Assembly: GCA_905221605.1 (NCBI GenBank)
Contig: CAJNDS010002099.1
Span: 188,001-252,000 of the forward strand
DNA length: 64,000 nt
Reading direction: 5' to 3'
Origin: Symbiodinium natans
Taxonomy: Eukaryota; Sar; Dinophyceae; Suessiales; Symbiodiniaceae
Numbering within the stretch: position 1 is the stretch's first letter; every line of letters begins with the position of its first letter. Of this stretch, positions 41,523-53,780 are shown in pieces. A program made the translations under genes and the position numbers. Under the pieces are notes generated by a model. It made no database searches and was not told the DNA's origin. It worked only from the letters and a program-made list of their open reading frames with translations.

Positions 41523-43300
41523 CCTATGGACTTACAGATTACATTGTGGGGTATACCAGGGATCCCCAGTTAAAGGCATACTAAGGGACCATGTAATCCT
41601 TGAAAACTTACAGTTAAGAGGGCTGGCTAGGGTTTAGGGTGAGTGGGCCTTGGGCTTTAGGGTTTAGGGGAATTTTGGGCCTTGAGTGAAGTGGACTAGT
41701 TTCCTAATGTTTTGGGACACTTGTCTAATTTTTTGATGTTAGGGGAGTCTATGGGCGAGTGGGTTTTTGTCGGTCGTCTGACAGCTGCTTGACTAGTGAA
41801 AGCCAGAGCAGGAGATGCTGAGCCCTAAGCCCTAAACCCGAAACCCTAAACCCTGAGGGTGAGAAAGTTGACGCCTGGCAGGCAGCTCGGGTGTCGACGC
41901 ATGGAGTTGTTCTTCATGAAAAACCCCTGCGAACATCGAAAGTGCGAAGCTTTATTCAGGGTTTAGGGTTTAGGGTTGAGGGCTGAGGGGTCTGGGTACT
42001 CATTCTGAGGGAACATTAAAGTCAGTCGCGCGATGGACAGGTGCTATGTCGACGCCACAGGAGTAGCAAAACTGCAGAATGAACACATCAGCTTTAGGCC
42101 ACGGCCCTCTCACAAACCAGCCTTGGTCTGGATGACCGTGTGCTGACAGGCCTGTTCACGACTGCAATGGACATGCGGCAGAAGGTTGGAAGAAAAAACC
42201 CTAGACCCTGGTTTAAGGTTTAGGGTTTGGGGTTTAGGGTTTCACCCTAAACCCAAACCCCTAAACCCTAACTTCTCTTCAGCCTCGCAGAATACACACC
42301 CCGGACTGGTCGCGACGTGTCGAAACTCACATGGCCGGCTCAAAGACTATGCCTAAAGGGCACATTCAGCTTCCTTCTTCGTGTGCCCATGTCTGCTCTA
42401 CTGCCCCTGACTTGGCTGGCCCTCCCGTCCTCTAACGAGTTGAGCACAGCTGCCAGCTGCTTGTCCTGCCATCCGATGGCCGAAGTTCATGGGGCATTGC
42501 CCTGGAAGGATTCCCCCCTAGAATATTCGCACCGAACCAACGTAGCGCGTCATCTTGGATGCTGAACTGCGCACTTTGAAGAACGAATTGTCTACATGTG
42601 GCCGTACTTCGCTAGCAGGGTCCTACTTGAAGGTTCAGATTATAGGTATATTATGGTCTAGTTTAATATGGGATGGTAGAGTCCTAGGGCCCACCCACAC
42701 GTGGGGTGCAAGTTCCACCACTCAAAAATGGCTCCAATGTTGGATGCTGACTAGTGTCCCGCCCCTCCCCCCCGCCCCCCAAAACAGAATGATCCCCCCC
42801 TTAAGTGTGCGGGGCGGGGGGTCTGAATAGTTTCCGGAATTGTTCACAATTCCGCGGGAGGCCGCACTAATCAGAATACAACATTAGGGTGCCACGGAAT
42901 TCGGGCCATCTGTTGTAGCCTGGCCTGGATCTTTAAGGCTTCTTACACTGCAACACAAGCCATGCACTCAGACGTGCCCATTTTTCACAATGCACAGTGA
43001 GGTGTACACTCGTTGTGTTGCAATGGGGGGGGGGGGGGGCGCACACCAACAGCAAGGTGGCTGCACACTCGCTAGGTTGATGGGTCGAGGGCACGCTTTG
43101 GGTGTTTAGGGTTCAAAGTTTGGGGATTGGAAAACCCTAAACCCCAAAGCCCTAAACCCTAAGCAAGGAACGTCCTCCACATGGCCCTTGGCCCAGAGCC
43201 GAACAACCTTCTCCTGCAATCGCCGCAACCACCGCAGTCAGCTGTAACAAAACACACTGCTTGAGGGTTAAGGGTTTAGGGTTCATGGTACTGCTTTACC

Positions 43301-43439
43301 TGGAGGTTCAGGGTACTTAGTAACACCATGATAAGTGTAGCTATAACCCACCTTCTAAGCCCCTTAAGTACCCTAATTTGGGTTACAATTGGGTGCTAAG
43401 TACAGTTATGATTGGGTTACGATTTGCCCTGAACCTCCA
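43301..43439. mobile_element. MITE-like element, 139 bp
   Basis: Ends TGGAGGTTCAGGG and CCCTGAACCTCCA are a perfect 13-bp inverted repeat. Interior phrases (GTAGCTATAACCCAC, CCCCTTAAGTACCC, GGTTACAATTGGGT) are shared with the copy at 55113. No coding capacity. Confidence 0.72.
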
Positions 43440-45063
43440 AACCATGTGGGTCTCGGGTTAAGGGCTTAGGGTTGTTGAACGGGACGACCGCAAAGTAATG
43501 AAGGTTTCTGGGGCTGAGGGGATTATAGGGCATGCACCGAGCCCTTTTCCTGCAACTCCAAGGTGCAGAAGGGTATCTGGCTCTGAGAAGGGGACACATG
43601 ACAGGCTTAGGTCTCGTGATCTTGCTCTCCGGCCAGCTAAGGGAAGAACACGTCCCAAGCATACTTACTTGCCTGCGAGGCCCCTTGTCTCAGGTAGCTG
43701 TGGGACACCTCAGCAAAAACAAACCGTTTTTGCGAACTAGTTCGCAAACGCCATGGCTTCTAAAGCCATCCTGTCAACAGCGGCAAGCCCGTTTCGGCCT
43801 TTCCTTCCTAAACTGGGTTCCCCCCTAATATCTCCAAAATAGTAAGATACCCTCTTTGTAGGAACCGAAAGAAGAGTTCCCCCCCCGGAGCTTTAAAACC
43901 CTAGTTTCTATGCACCTCGCTGGGCCGGTTGTCGAAGGTGTCGCGCTCGAAGCCGGGATCCTGCAGGGGGAGGAAGGGACGGGTGGGCGGGAGGAGCGGG
44001 GAGGGGGAGGGGGACTCTGTCTCTGTGTGTGTGTGTGTCTTTGCGGATGGTCAAGCCTCTAGCGACCTTCTTAGAGGTTCACAGAAATTTTGGGGGCGGG
44101 GCTGTAAGAATCCTACAGTATCCGGGAGTGGAGTCCAGGTTACTCTGTGGACCTCCGACTATCCTCTTGGGAGCTGAATGGGGAGGTCCCTAAACCCTAA
44201 ACCTTAGAAGCTATACCACATCGGGTAGTTCTCTAAATCCTTTTGGGGTCCTGATTTTCGGGGTGCCGTACTACATAAGGTCCCTTTTGTGTAGTTTAGA
44301 GCCCTACCCAGCCACCCCAGAGGCTTGCACCAAGTCATTGAGAAGCTCCATCTTAAGCACATGCGCTGCGGCAAGAAGGCAGCTGCCCAAGATGGCAAAG
44401 CAACTCTCGTCCGGAGCTGGCCATTCGATATCCAAAGTTGTCAATAAGTTGCGACATGCACCCCTGAACCCAAGGGAATCTAGGATTTTAGAGCCTGGGC
44501 CCGGAGCACTTGCACTAAACTTCATGCCAACCCTCAACATCGCGAAGAGCACCGCTTAAATCCTAAACCCTATGCTCCTTTGGCATCTCTGCAATCCAGC
44601 TGTCTGAGCCGGCGCCCTGTTGGAGGGGCATTCGGTGTCTTAGCCCGGGTTTATGTAGGGTTTGTGGGGGGGGGGGGAGGCTGGTTGTGGGTCCCCCCCC
44701 CCTTGATCTGAGTACCCTAACTGTTGGGGGTGCTTAGAGTTGTGACAGATAGGGACAGTGGTCAGATCTGGTCTCGCCCGCCTCCACACGGGGGGCCGTT
44801 CCGATGACTTTGTCCGTTGTTGTCATGCAGATGGCGTGTTGTTGATTGCCCTGAGGCATTTTCCCTTCCACGGGAAACTCCCCTGCCCCGACATTTCATG
44901 CTAAGTCTCATGCTACTCATTCTCCTTGCAAGGTATAGCGACCCCCGAACACTCTCAACCATCCGATCCGGATTACGTACTGAATTAGCCCGCAGATCAG
45001 ATCAGCCCCATCATCGCGGCAGTCATCACGCTCACTTCGCTCACCACTCTGTCCCTTTCGCTC

Positions 45064-45067
<4 letters not shown>

Positions 45068-45104
<37 letters not shown>
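45068..45104. repeat. (GT)n microsatellite
   Basis: Eighteen GT dinucleotides followed by pyrimidine-rich DNA. Confidence 0.9.
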
Positions 45105-45107
<3 letters not shown>

Positions 45108-45445
45108 TCTCCCTCCCTCTCTATTTCGCTCGCTGTTCACTCGCTTCGGGCGCTTGTTTCCCAAAACCCCATGCAGTAATTATTGACATATGAGCTAATT
45201 CATTTTTTCCCGCAAGAAATTAACTTCAACGCGTTTTTGACACACATCTTTCATTAACTAGACCCTAAACCCTAAACCAGGGTTCGCAACCTGTCACAAG
45301 CAGCGATTGCACCTCAGCGCTGGATCTCCAGGGCATCACACCACCTCCCAGGTTTAGGGTTTAGGGTTACTATTTGCCTAAGAACCTCCCAAAAAATGTT
45401 GAAAAAAAGCATGTTCTTCCTTATAAGGGTAATAAACTACTATTT

Positions 45446-45540
45446 GCTTAAGAACCCCCCGCCCAAAAAAAAACAAAATGAATAGATGCTCTTCCTTATA
45501 AGGGCAATAAAGGGATTGTTGATTTTTTGGGGGTTCTTCA
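45446..45540. mobile_element. MITE-like element, GCTTAAGAACCCCC family
   Basis: Left end GCTTAAGAACCCCCC, right end GGGGGTTCTTCAGC (one mismatch). The interior has TTCCTTATAAGGGCAAT and GGGATTGTTGATTTTTTG. An incomplete second copy lies immediately left (45376-45435, GCCTAAGAACCTCCC). Confidence 0.65.
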
Positions 45541-46069
45541 GCAACTACGGCACCAAGTAAGGTGTCAAACCCATGAACCCTAGACATGCTACTTTATGCA
45601 CACGAGCAGGACGTCCCAGGCAAGCAACATGTAAGCGACAGTTTCGAGCATCATGAGCATCAGCTGCGCCCTAGCCGCCTTGGCCGACCACACGCAACCT
45701 CACAACACAGAGGGCATCATGAGCCTCAGCCGGCCCGCACCTCCTACTACAAAAATGTCCCCCTGCCAACAATGCCATTGAGGATCGTGAGCATTCGCCG
45801 ACCACTCACAACGCAAACATGGCGAGGCCGATCCTCAAGACTGAACGTTAGCTGGGCCCTGACCCCAGGCGCCCCTCCTGAGAGTGCCCCAACGGCCCAA
45901 ACCTTCAACCCTAAACCCTAAACCGTAAACCCTAAACCCTAAACCCGAAGCCCCCCATGCACTGAGACTCCCACAGCCGCTGCCAAGGCGCAGCTCGGGG
46001 GCGGAAGAGGCTTTCTGGGCATTGGAAAGCCTCGGAGAAAAGCCCCTGGTTCTTTGGTAGGGAATAAGG

Positions 46070-46210
46070 GACTATATAGGCCTATATATACCCTTGAAGG
46101 GACTATATAGAGACCTATATATTATATATAGCATATATATATATATATATATGTACCCTTTAAGGGACTATTATAGGCCTACATATACCCTTTAAGGGAT
46201 TACAATTGGG
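46070..46210. repeat. A+T palindromic repeat
   Basis: Three imperfect copies of AGGGACTATATAGGCCTATA, itself palindromic around TATAGGCCTATA, with an (AT)n run at 46133-46152. Confidence 0.65.
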
Positions 46211-46572
46211 TACCAAATGAGCTCTGAAAGAGTCATGCGCGCCCAATGCCGCGGACAACATGGACTCTTCAGAAACTTGCGTACGATCAACTGAAGCCTC
46301 GCTTAACATCTCAGATCCGACACAGAGCCATAGCATCCTGATCAAGTCACGCTGCGAACCTTAAGCCCCAAAGCCTTGCTCCGCGTATGCAATTACAAAA
46401 TCATCCTAAACCTAAAGCCCTAAATCCCCAAAGAGCCCGTAGGGTTTAGGGTTTAGGGTTTAGGGTTTAGGGTTTCGGGTTTACCAAATGGATTCACTCC
46501 GGAGCCCACGGCTTGTCGAAAGGCACAGCTGGCTGTGCCACGCCTGCCTGCATCGGCTTAGTGCGGATTCGG

Positions 46573-46738
46573 GTTTAGGGTTTAGGGTTTAGGGTTTAGG
46601 GTTTAGGGTTTAGGGTTTAGGGTTTAGGGTTTAGGGTTTAGGGTTTAGGGTTTAGGGTTTAGGGTTTAGGGTTTAGGGTTTAGGGTTTAGGGTTTAGGGT
46701 TTAGGGTTTAGGTTAGGGGTTAGGGGTTAGGGGTTAGA
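46573..46738 (-). repeat. Long uniform (TTTAGGG)n array
   Basis: About twenty perfect TTTAGGG units followed by three TTAGGGG units. Along with 49452-49590 and 51951-52080 it is among the most perfect blocks, suggesting recent origin. Confidence 0.93.
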
Positions 46739-47169
46739 CTTTAAGATCGTAGCCAACATTAGGGTCCCTCCCTTTTTGGGTACCCGAAATAAGAGGGGCC
46801 GCCTTATAGTAAGGACCCCCGAAGGGAACCATAGTTTAGCGAAGTGACCATCTCCAGGGCTTAGCATGGTAGAACTATAGGCCTTCATATGGTCTAGCAT
46901 GCCTAGGGCTTAACCCTAAACCCTATCGTTTTAAGGTTTCGCGATTAGGGAAGAAGGATGCTTAGGGCCTGGGTCTGGGGCCGGGGGGGGGGGGGGGGGG
47001 GGTGGGGGGCATCTGGGTTGTGGAACTTTCGGGCTTAGGGATCGTTTTGTTTAGAGGTTCACAGGCATCTTGAGGACGCTTAGGCGGCTCAGGATTTGTG
47101 TTTGGCTGCTGGACATCCGCCCCGACAAGCTCTGCCCCGCAAACATGCTTAGGGCTTATGGTTTATGGT

Positions 47170-47277
47170 GTTAGGGTTTAAGGGTTTAGGGTTTAGGGTT
47201 TTAGGGTTTTAGGGTTTTAGGGTTTTAGGGTTTTAGGGGTTTAGGGTTTTAGGGGTTTAGGGGTTTAGGGGTTTGGG
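47170..47277 (-). repeat. Mixed (TTTAGGG)/(TTTTAGGG)/(TTTAGGGG) array
   Basis: Begins with 7-base units, then six 8-base TTTTAGGG units, then TTTAGGGG units. Confidence 0.9.
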
Positions 47278-47431
47278 AATTGAATACGAGGTTCTTACTC
47301 CGGAGGCAGGTTTCCTCGGAGCGCCAACCCCCAAGCATCTCATACTCCTGCCTGCAGTATAGACCCACACCTAAACCCTCGGGCTTCCACTTCAACTGGC
47401 CCACACCGACGCAGCATGGACTATGGGTTTG

Positions 47432-47563
47432 CCCTAAGCCCTAAGCCCTAAGCCCTAAGCCCTAAGCCCTAAGCCCTGAGCCCTAAGCCCTAAGCCCTAA
47501 GCCCTAAACCCTAAACCCTAAACCCTAAACCCTAAACCTAACCCTAAACCCTAAACCCTTAAC
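47432..47563 (+). repeat. (CCCTAAG)n block passing into (CCCTAAA)n
   Basis: Nine to ten CCCTAAG units (one CCCTGAG), then about seven CCCTAAA units. Confidence 0.92.
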
Positions 47564-47689
47564 CTTGCTCCCCAGGATCACCGCGCCTTCGTCACAAGAT
47601 CCAAAAGCTGAACCCAATGAACCCATCACCCTAAAAACCCTCAACTCGAATCTTGGGATTTGGGGTTTAGGGTTTCTATTATTTGCTTG

Positions 47690-47805
47690 AGAACCCACCA
47701 TTTTATTTTTAAGTGCTACTCCCTACATTGTCCTTAAAAGGAAGAATGTTTTCTTTATTATTATTTTTCTGGGGGGGGGGGGGGGGGTTTTCTTACGCAA
47801 ATTAG
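47690..47805. mobile_element. Diverged copy of the GCTTAAGAACC element
   Basis: Left phrase TATTTGCTTGAGAACCCACC; right end GGTTTTCTTACGCAAA after an 18-base G run. Same layout as the copies at 45446 and 51450, but more mutated. Confidence 0.45.
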
Positions 47806-48141
47806 TAGGTTTAGGGGTTAAGGTTTAGGGTTTAGGGTTTAGGATTTAGGGTTTAGGGTAACACGCCGGGCCTTCAGCATGGCCTGCCAGCCAACCTCCA
47901 GTGGGCGGGGGGGGGGGGGGGGAGTTCTTACTCGGTTTAGGGTTAGGGTTAGGGTTAAGGTTTAGGGTTTAGGGTTCAGGGTTTAGGGTTTAAGGTTTAG
48001 GGTTTAGGGATCATTCTATGCCGGAAGCCATCCGAAGGCAGCGGCCCAAGAGTAGGGCGAACCCTTAAACCAAACGCTTAAACCCCAAACCCTTAAACCC
48101 TAAGCCCTAAACCCTAAACCCAGGGTTTAGGGTTGAGGGTT

Positions 48142-48902
48142 GGGGCGGGGCTCTACCATCATTTGCAGGCCTCTACTATGACAGAAATGCTCGCCGGTAA
48201 CGGGGCTTGTAACGGGGCTTGTAACGGAAACTGTAACGGAAAGGAGCGGAGCTGCAACGGACTTGTCGCGAGGCTGTAACGGAGTCGTATCGGAAGGCTG
48301 CAACGGAGCGCTACCGGCTGCAGCGATGCTGTAACGGAAGCTGTAACGGAGCCGTAGCAGAAGCAGCAACTTGATAACGGACCTGTAACGGAGCTGTACA
48401 ACTGAGCTGTAACGGGAGCTGTGGCGGAGCTGTAACGGAGCTGTATAACTGAGCTGTAACGGAAGCTGTAACGGAAGCTGTAACGGAGCTGCAGCGGAGG
48501 TGCATCGGAGCTGTAATGGAGCTGTAACGGAGCTGTCACGGAAACTGTAACAGAAGCTGTGACGGAGCTGTAACGGACGTGCAACGGAGCTGTAGCGGAG
48601 CTGTAACGGAAGCTGTAACGGAGCTGTAACGGAGGTGCAAGGGAGCTGTAACGGAGCTGTAATGGAGGTGCATCGGAGCTGTAACGGAGCTGCAACGGAA
48701 CTGTAACGGAAGCTGTAACGGAACTGTAACGGAAGCTGTAACGGAGGTGCAACAGAGTTGTAACGGAGCTCTAGTGGAAGCTGCAACGGAGGTGCAACGG
48801 AGCTGTAACGGAACTGTAGCAGTTGCTGTAACGGAGCTGTAACGGAGGGCCCACGGTGGGTAGCGCAAATCCCATAGTACATGATGGTAGAGCCCACCCC
48901 CA
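48142..48902. repeat. Minisatellite (GAGCTGTAACG)n bounded by inverted repeats
   Basis: About 650 bases (48190-48850) of 11-12-base units, GGAGCTGTAAC or GGAAGCTGTAAC with GGAGGTGCAAC variants. Exactly outside it lie GGGCTCTACCATCAT (48148-48162) and its perfect reverse complement (48881-48895), with a few more matching G/C bases outside. The 258-, 197- and 110-codon frames in it are repeat translations. Confidence 0.85.
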
Positions 48903-49379
48903 AGTTTAGGGTTAAGGGATATCCCTAAGTTTCGACGAAGAGCCGGCGCCGCCAGCCCTACCTGGAGATTAGGGTTTAGGGTTTAGGGCTTAGGGTTTAG
49001 GGTCTTTTCAAACCCTGAATATTTCAGAGCTTCCCAAAGCAGGGCTTCTCAAAATGAGGATACCCATTCATATTCTTTTTTTTTTTTTTGGGGGGGGGGT
49101 TCCTGTTGCAAGGGTTACAACTTTTTTTTTTTGCGGGGGGGGGGTATATCATATTTCCTACCACAGGTTACAGAGTTTCGAGTTGACGCGCTCCAGGCCT
49201 CCTTGAGTAGGCCCTCGAAGCCTCAAAACCCTCTCAGAAAGCCCTCTCTACGCCCTAAGCCCTAAGACCCTAAACCCTTAAACCCTGAGTCCTAAACCCT
49301 GAATCTAAGCCCGAATAGTAGGGAACCCATGAGGTTTCGGGGGCTTCGGGTTCCGGAGTTTGGGGGGGTTAGGGGTTAC

Positions 49380-49597
49380 GGGTTAGGGTTTAGGGTTTAG
49401 GGTTTAGAGTTTAGGGCTTTTAGGGTTTAGGGTTTAGGTTTAGGGTTTAGGGTTTAGGGTGTGGGTTTAGGGTTTAGGGTTTAGGGTTTAGGGTTTAGGG
49501 TTTAGGGTTTAGGGTTTAGGGTTTAGGGTTTAGGGTTTAGGGTTTAGGGTTTAGGGTTTAGGGTTTAGGGTTTAGGGTTTAGGGTTGGGGTTTAGAA
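49380..49597 (-). repeat. Long (TTTAGGG)n array
   Basis: About thirty units, the right two-thirds perfect; TTTAGAG and GTGGGTTT interruptions on the left. Confidence 0.93.
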
Positions 49598-50117
49598 CCC
49601 ATGAGAACCCTAGAGCCGGCCTCTGACCGCGCCAGGCGAATGCCCCCCTCCAGGGCCGGGCCTTCTCACCAGGGGTTCAGGGCTCAGGGTGTAGGGTTTA
49701 GGGTTTGGGGTTTAGGGTTTAGGGTTTGGGGTTTGCGGTTTGGGGTTTAAGGTTTAGGGTTTAGGGTTTGGGGAAACTTAGGGTTTAGGGAGTTTCGGTT
49801 TGGGGTAGGAGTTTAGCATGGCTTCGGATGTAAGGTCTCGGGTCTAGCAAGCGGGCATGGGGGTGAGGGTTGAGCTCAGTGCCAGGGTTTTCTTTAGGAT
49901 TCAGGATATTTTCTGGCGGCTTAGAGTTCACCTACCATGTGCTCATGTGCGGGAACCTTTCTCAATAGTGAATCCCTTGCAAAAGGACCCCTAAACCACT
50001 CACAAATGGGGGTTTACGAAAACAGGGGACCCCATATGTAGACCCGCAAATGGGAGGATTCCTTTATAATGGGGACCCCAATAAGGTGCCCCCTACTTCG
50101 GAAACCCGCAAACAGGT

Positions 50118-50215
50118 AGCCCTAAACCCTAAACCCTAAACCCTAAACCCTAAACCCTAAACCCTAAACCCTAAACCCTAAACCCTAAACCCTAAACCCT
50201 AAACCCTAAACCCTA
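50118..50215 (+). repeat. Perfect (CCCTAAA)n array
   Basis: Fourteen uninterrupted units. Confidence 0.93.
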
Positions 50216-51449
50216 TTTTCAAAATCCCCGCGGACACAGCAAGGTCCCAGACTGGGCTCGGCGTGGGCCATGTTCAGCTGCTGCCGGCAGGCGACCAAAA
50301 GCTGGCAGCAAGGGTTTAGGGTTCAGGGTTAGGGTTTAGGGTTTAGGGTTTGGGGTTTAGGGTTTAGGGTGTAGGGTTTAGGGTTCAGGGTTTAGCTTTT
50401 AGGGTTTAGGGTTTCGGGAATCAGGGTGCAGGGCCTTTAGGAGTTCAGGCGGTTTCGGATTTAAACAAAATCGCCGACGCGTTCCAAGTTCATGGTCGGC
50501 AGCTTCTCTCTCAAGTTGCACGTGTTGCGAACAAGGCTGGTGGACAGAAGAACACTGCGTAATATAGGGGTCGGAAGAACTACTAATAGTATTATTTTGT
50601 TTTTATGGTCGCTATGTAATTATAGTATCATGACCCCCCCCCCAAAACCTTATTCTAATTTTGAAGGCCCATATGCTATACAAGGGGTATATAAACCCCA
50701 AACCCTAAACCTATAGACACTAAACCCGAAGCCCTGAACCCATCTAAGGGCCCACAGCAAGGGACCATGTACAGGCAAAGTTACACGCCTGACATTTTTT
50801 GACTCTGGAACGTGCTTCTTGCTCCGCTGCTCGCCAAGCCGCTGGGTCAGTCTTTGGAGGGTTAGGGTTTAGGGTTTAGGGTCTGCCGTCCCACCAGCCG
50901 AAATTCTGACTTTCCAGCAACTTTCGCGCTTGGCAGCAGCTGATGCTCAACCCAGCAGCAGATACAGGTTGAGGGCATGATGTAGCGTGTGTCTGCCAAG
51001 GTACTACTTACAAGTCATCTCGGCACGCCTCGTGTCTGCATGGCAGCGGTTCAAAATGCGCCCCAGCCCCCTGTCAACGTAAAACGCGCATGCTGGGGTT
51101 CAGACATGTTCAGACTTGGGAATCGAAAGAGCCCGAACGATCTGAGTGAAACTCTCCTGACCAAAATGCACAAAATCGGCTGCCCATGTCGACGCAGTTG
51201 CATTCATGGAAGGGCTTCCGCGGTTCAACGGTGCATGCACGTAACCGCTACTCACCATCAGCATGCCAACCAGATGACGGCAACACAGCAAAGACAGGAA
51301 TATACTAGTAGGAAGCTGAAAAGAGAACGCCGGAAAAGCGGGGCCGACATGGGAACAGCAAAACAAACTCGGTGCTTGGGGCCACAATCGAAAGGAGGAC
51401 CTGCTTTGGGCAGACGTCCTGCCTCGCTCCGCGAGGTAAACTACCCATG

Positions 51450-51540
51450 GCTTAAGAACCCCCACAAAAAAATCAACATATTCTTCCTTATCAGGGCAAT
51501 CTAGGGATCGTCGTTGTTGATTTCTTGGGGGTTCTTAAGC
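51450..51540. mobile_element. MITE-like element, GCTTAAGAACCCCC family
   Basis: Perfect 14-bp ends GCTTAAGAACCCCC and GGGGGTTCTTAAGC; pairing continues inward through AAAATCAACA. Interior shares TTCCTTAT-AGGGCAAT and GGGATCGT-GTTGATTT with the 45446 copy. No coding capacity. Confidence 0.72.
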
Positions 51541-51950
51541 AAACAGTAGTAAGTCATCCGGGCTCCACCCGGCGTTGTAGGGAATACCAAACATTGAACG
51601 GAGTCACTCATATGGCGCGTGGGCAAGATCCCAGGTTGGGCCTTATATCATCTGAAGAGAAAATATTCCTGAAGATCACCCTCTTTTAAGCCCAATTGGG
51701 GGGGGGGGAAATGATGAACATGTCCCAAGGGCCTCCCCTAAACCCTAAACCCTAAACCCCACACCCTGAACCCTAAATCCTAGACCCTCAACCCTAAACC
51801 CTAAACCCAAAACCCAAAACCCTAAACCCTAAACCAAGGAGCTACCGAGGCTCTTAAAAGCAAGCGCGTCTCACAACCAGAACCGCCCGCTCATTGGGCT
51901 GGCCGGCTCACTGTCAGACAAGCATCCACTAAGCCTTGGTAGCCCAGATG

Positions 51951-52083
51951 AGGGTTTAGGGTTTAGGGTTTAGGGTTTAGGGTTTAGGGTTTAGGGTTTA
52001 GGGTTTAGGGTTTAGGGTTTAGGGTTTAGGGTTTAGGGTTTAGGGTTTAGGGTTTAGGGTTTAGGGTTTAGGGTTTAGAGTTT
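51951..52083 (-). repeat. Perfect (TTTAGGG)n array
   Basis: About eighteen nearly perfect units, ending TTTAGAGTTTGG. Confidence 0.93.
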
Positions 52084-53315
52084 GGCTGGCTACTTTTGTA
52101 AGGGAACCCCGAAACCCAAAAAGGGCAAAAGGGTACCCCTCAGCTACCCAAGAAGCCATGCGGTGGAGGCGCTTTCGGTTCCCTCTGCCTCCTGGCTCAT
52201 TTTCGAGAACCCTTCCAGAGTGAGGGGCAAGTGCATGGAGCTCAGAATGTAGCCCATGGGCGTCGTTGCCGGTGGATCGAGCATGGAATCCTCCGCGTTG
52301 AGCCTCGGTTGTTTTGACACAGACTCCGCAGGAGAAAGGCTCGATTCTCCTTGACCGCTCAACCACAAAACGCCCCTTCGAAAACAAGCTCTCACAACAC
52401 CCCTACCCAAAGCCCAAAACCCAAGCCTTCAATTTAGCCCCTGAGCGCCTAAGGCCCAAAAAGCCCCTTAAACCCTAAACCGTAAACCGTATAAACCCTA
52501 AACCCTAAACCCTAAACCCTAAAGCAGCCACCGGGGAGCATCGAGACTTTCGGGAGCGCGGCCGGGGCCCGGCGTTCCAGCCCAGGGGGTGGCCGGAAGG
52601 CGAACATGGCCGAGGTTGGCCTGGGGTGCTTTTCTAAAAAGGTTCTTAAGGGAGGGGGGGTTTAGGGTTTGGGGTTTGGGGTTTAGGGTGTAGGGAGGTT
52701 TAAGGGGGGTATGTAACGCAAGGTTCCAAAATCCCTGACGCTCCCTAAGCTTCCCTAAGGTTCCCCAGGTACAGGGAACAAGGGTTTTAGGGTTAAGGGT
52801 TTAAGAGTCTGGGGATCGGATTCGGGGCTGAACTTAGGGCCATCAGGAAGCCATCCTTTTCTCTATTTATCGCAACATAACCCACCCTAAACCCTACGCC
52901 CTAAACCCTAAACCCTAAACCCTAAGCCCTCAACGCTAAATCCGAAACCCGAAACCCTAGCTTCATCAACGGCAACCCAGTAGCGCCACGTGGTCCGGCT
53001 CTTGGTTGATCGTGGAGGGAGGCCTTGGTCCGATTGTTGTTTCTCATGTTTGATAATTGTTTTTTCACATTTTTTTTTTGGGGGGGGAGTGGCTTGGGGG
53101 GTGCCCTAAACCCGATATCCCAAACCCTAAACCCCAAACCCTAAACCTTAAACCCTAAACCTGGAACCCTAAACCCTAAACCCAATTCCTAAACCCCAAT
53201 TCTTAAAGGCTTTCCCAGGAGCTGCCGAGGCGGGATCTTCCCCGGCTGGCGGCAGCGCTTCTCCGGGCGACGAAGCTCAGCTCCTTGGTGCCCCAGCCGG
53301 CGAGGACGAAAGGGT

Positions 53316-53415
53316 TTGGGGTTTGGGGTTTGGGGTTTAGGGTTTAGGGTTTAGGGTTTAGGGTTTAGGGTTTGGCGTTTGGGGTCTAGGGTTTGGGGTT
53401 TAGGGTTTGGGGTTT
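53316..53415 (-). repeat. (TTTGGGG)/(TTTAGGG) block
   Basis: Starts with four TTTGGGG units, then six TTTAGGG, then mixed: the complement-strand counterpart of the CCCCAAA variant at 41094. Confidence 0.88.
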
Positions 53416-53683
53416 GCTTTAGTATGGCGCAGATGCTGTGAAGGTTAGGATGCAGAAGAGGATCGAAAGCTTCGTCAGGTGCAAAGAGCAGCCGTGGCCC
53501 GATTGTGGAAGGCCATCTAACACTTTCTCCACCCCATGCCGTCTAAGGCGGCAAGGCCATCCCAACCTATTCCCTTTGGGGTTTGGGCCCAAACTCAGGT
53601 CAAATGCCTAGCGCAGTGTCCTGGACCGCAGTGGGGTACCCCTCTCCAAAGCAAAACATTTTACGGGGTTTGGGAAAATGACT

Positions 53684-53780
53684 GGGATGTTCCCCCGTAT
53701 ACTAACAGTCCTTTACAGGGATGATAGTAGGGGGTACTGTAATCCCTATTAAGGACTGCTGGTATAAGGGGGAACATCCC
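53684..53780. mobile_element. 97-bp foldback element
   Basis: Left GGGATGTTCCCCCGTATAC and right (reverse complement) GGGATGTTCCCCCTTATAC agree except at one position. Pairing continues through AGCAGTCCTT/AACAGTCCTT and AGGGAT, leaving almost no loop. The same GTATACTAA-like phrase recurs at 53800. Confidence 0.65.

Noticed and set aside
44263-44559. Overlapping frames on both strands (98 and 82 codons)
   Set aside because: Either could be an exon by composition, but no splice boundaries or family signal decide between them.
48127-48903. 258-codon minus-strand frame of Leu-Gln-Tyr-Ser repeats
   Set aside because: Frame stays open only because the minisatellite unit lacks stop codons; three overlapping frames do the same.
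50989-51504. 171-codon plus-strand frame between repeat blocks
   Set aside because: Its last 20 codons are the inverted-repeat element at 51450; the rest has no domain and an equally open antisense frame.
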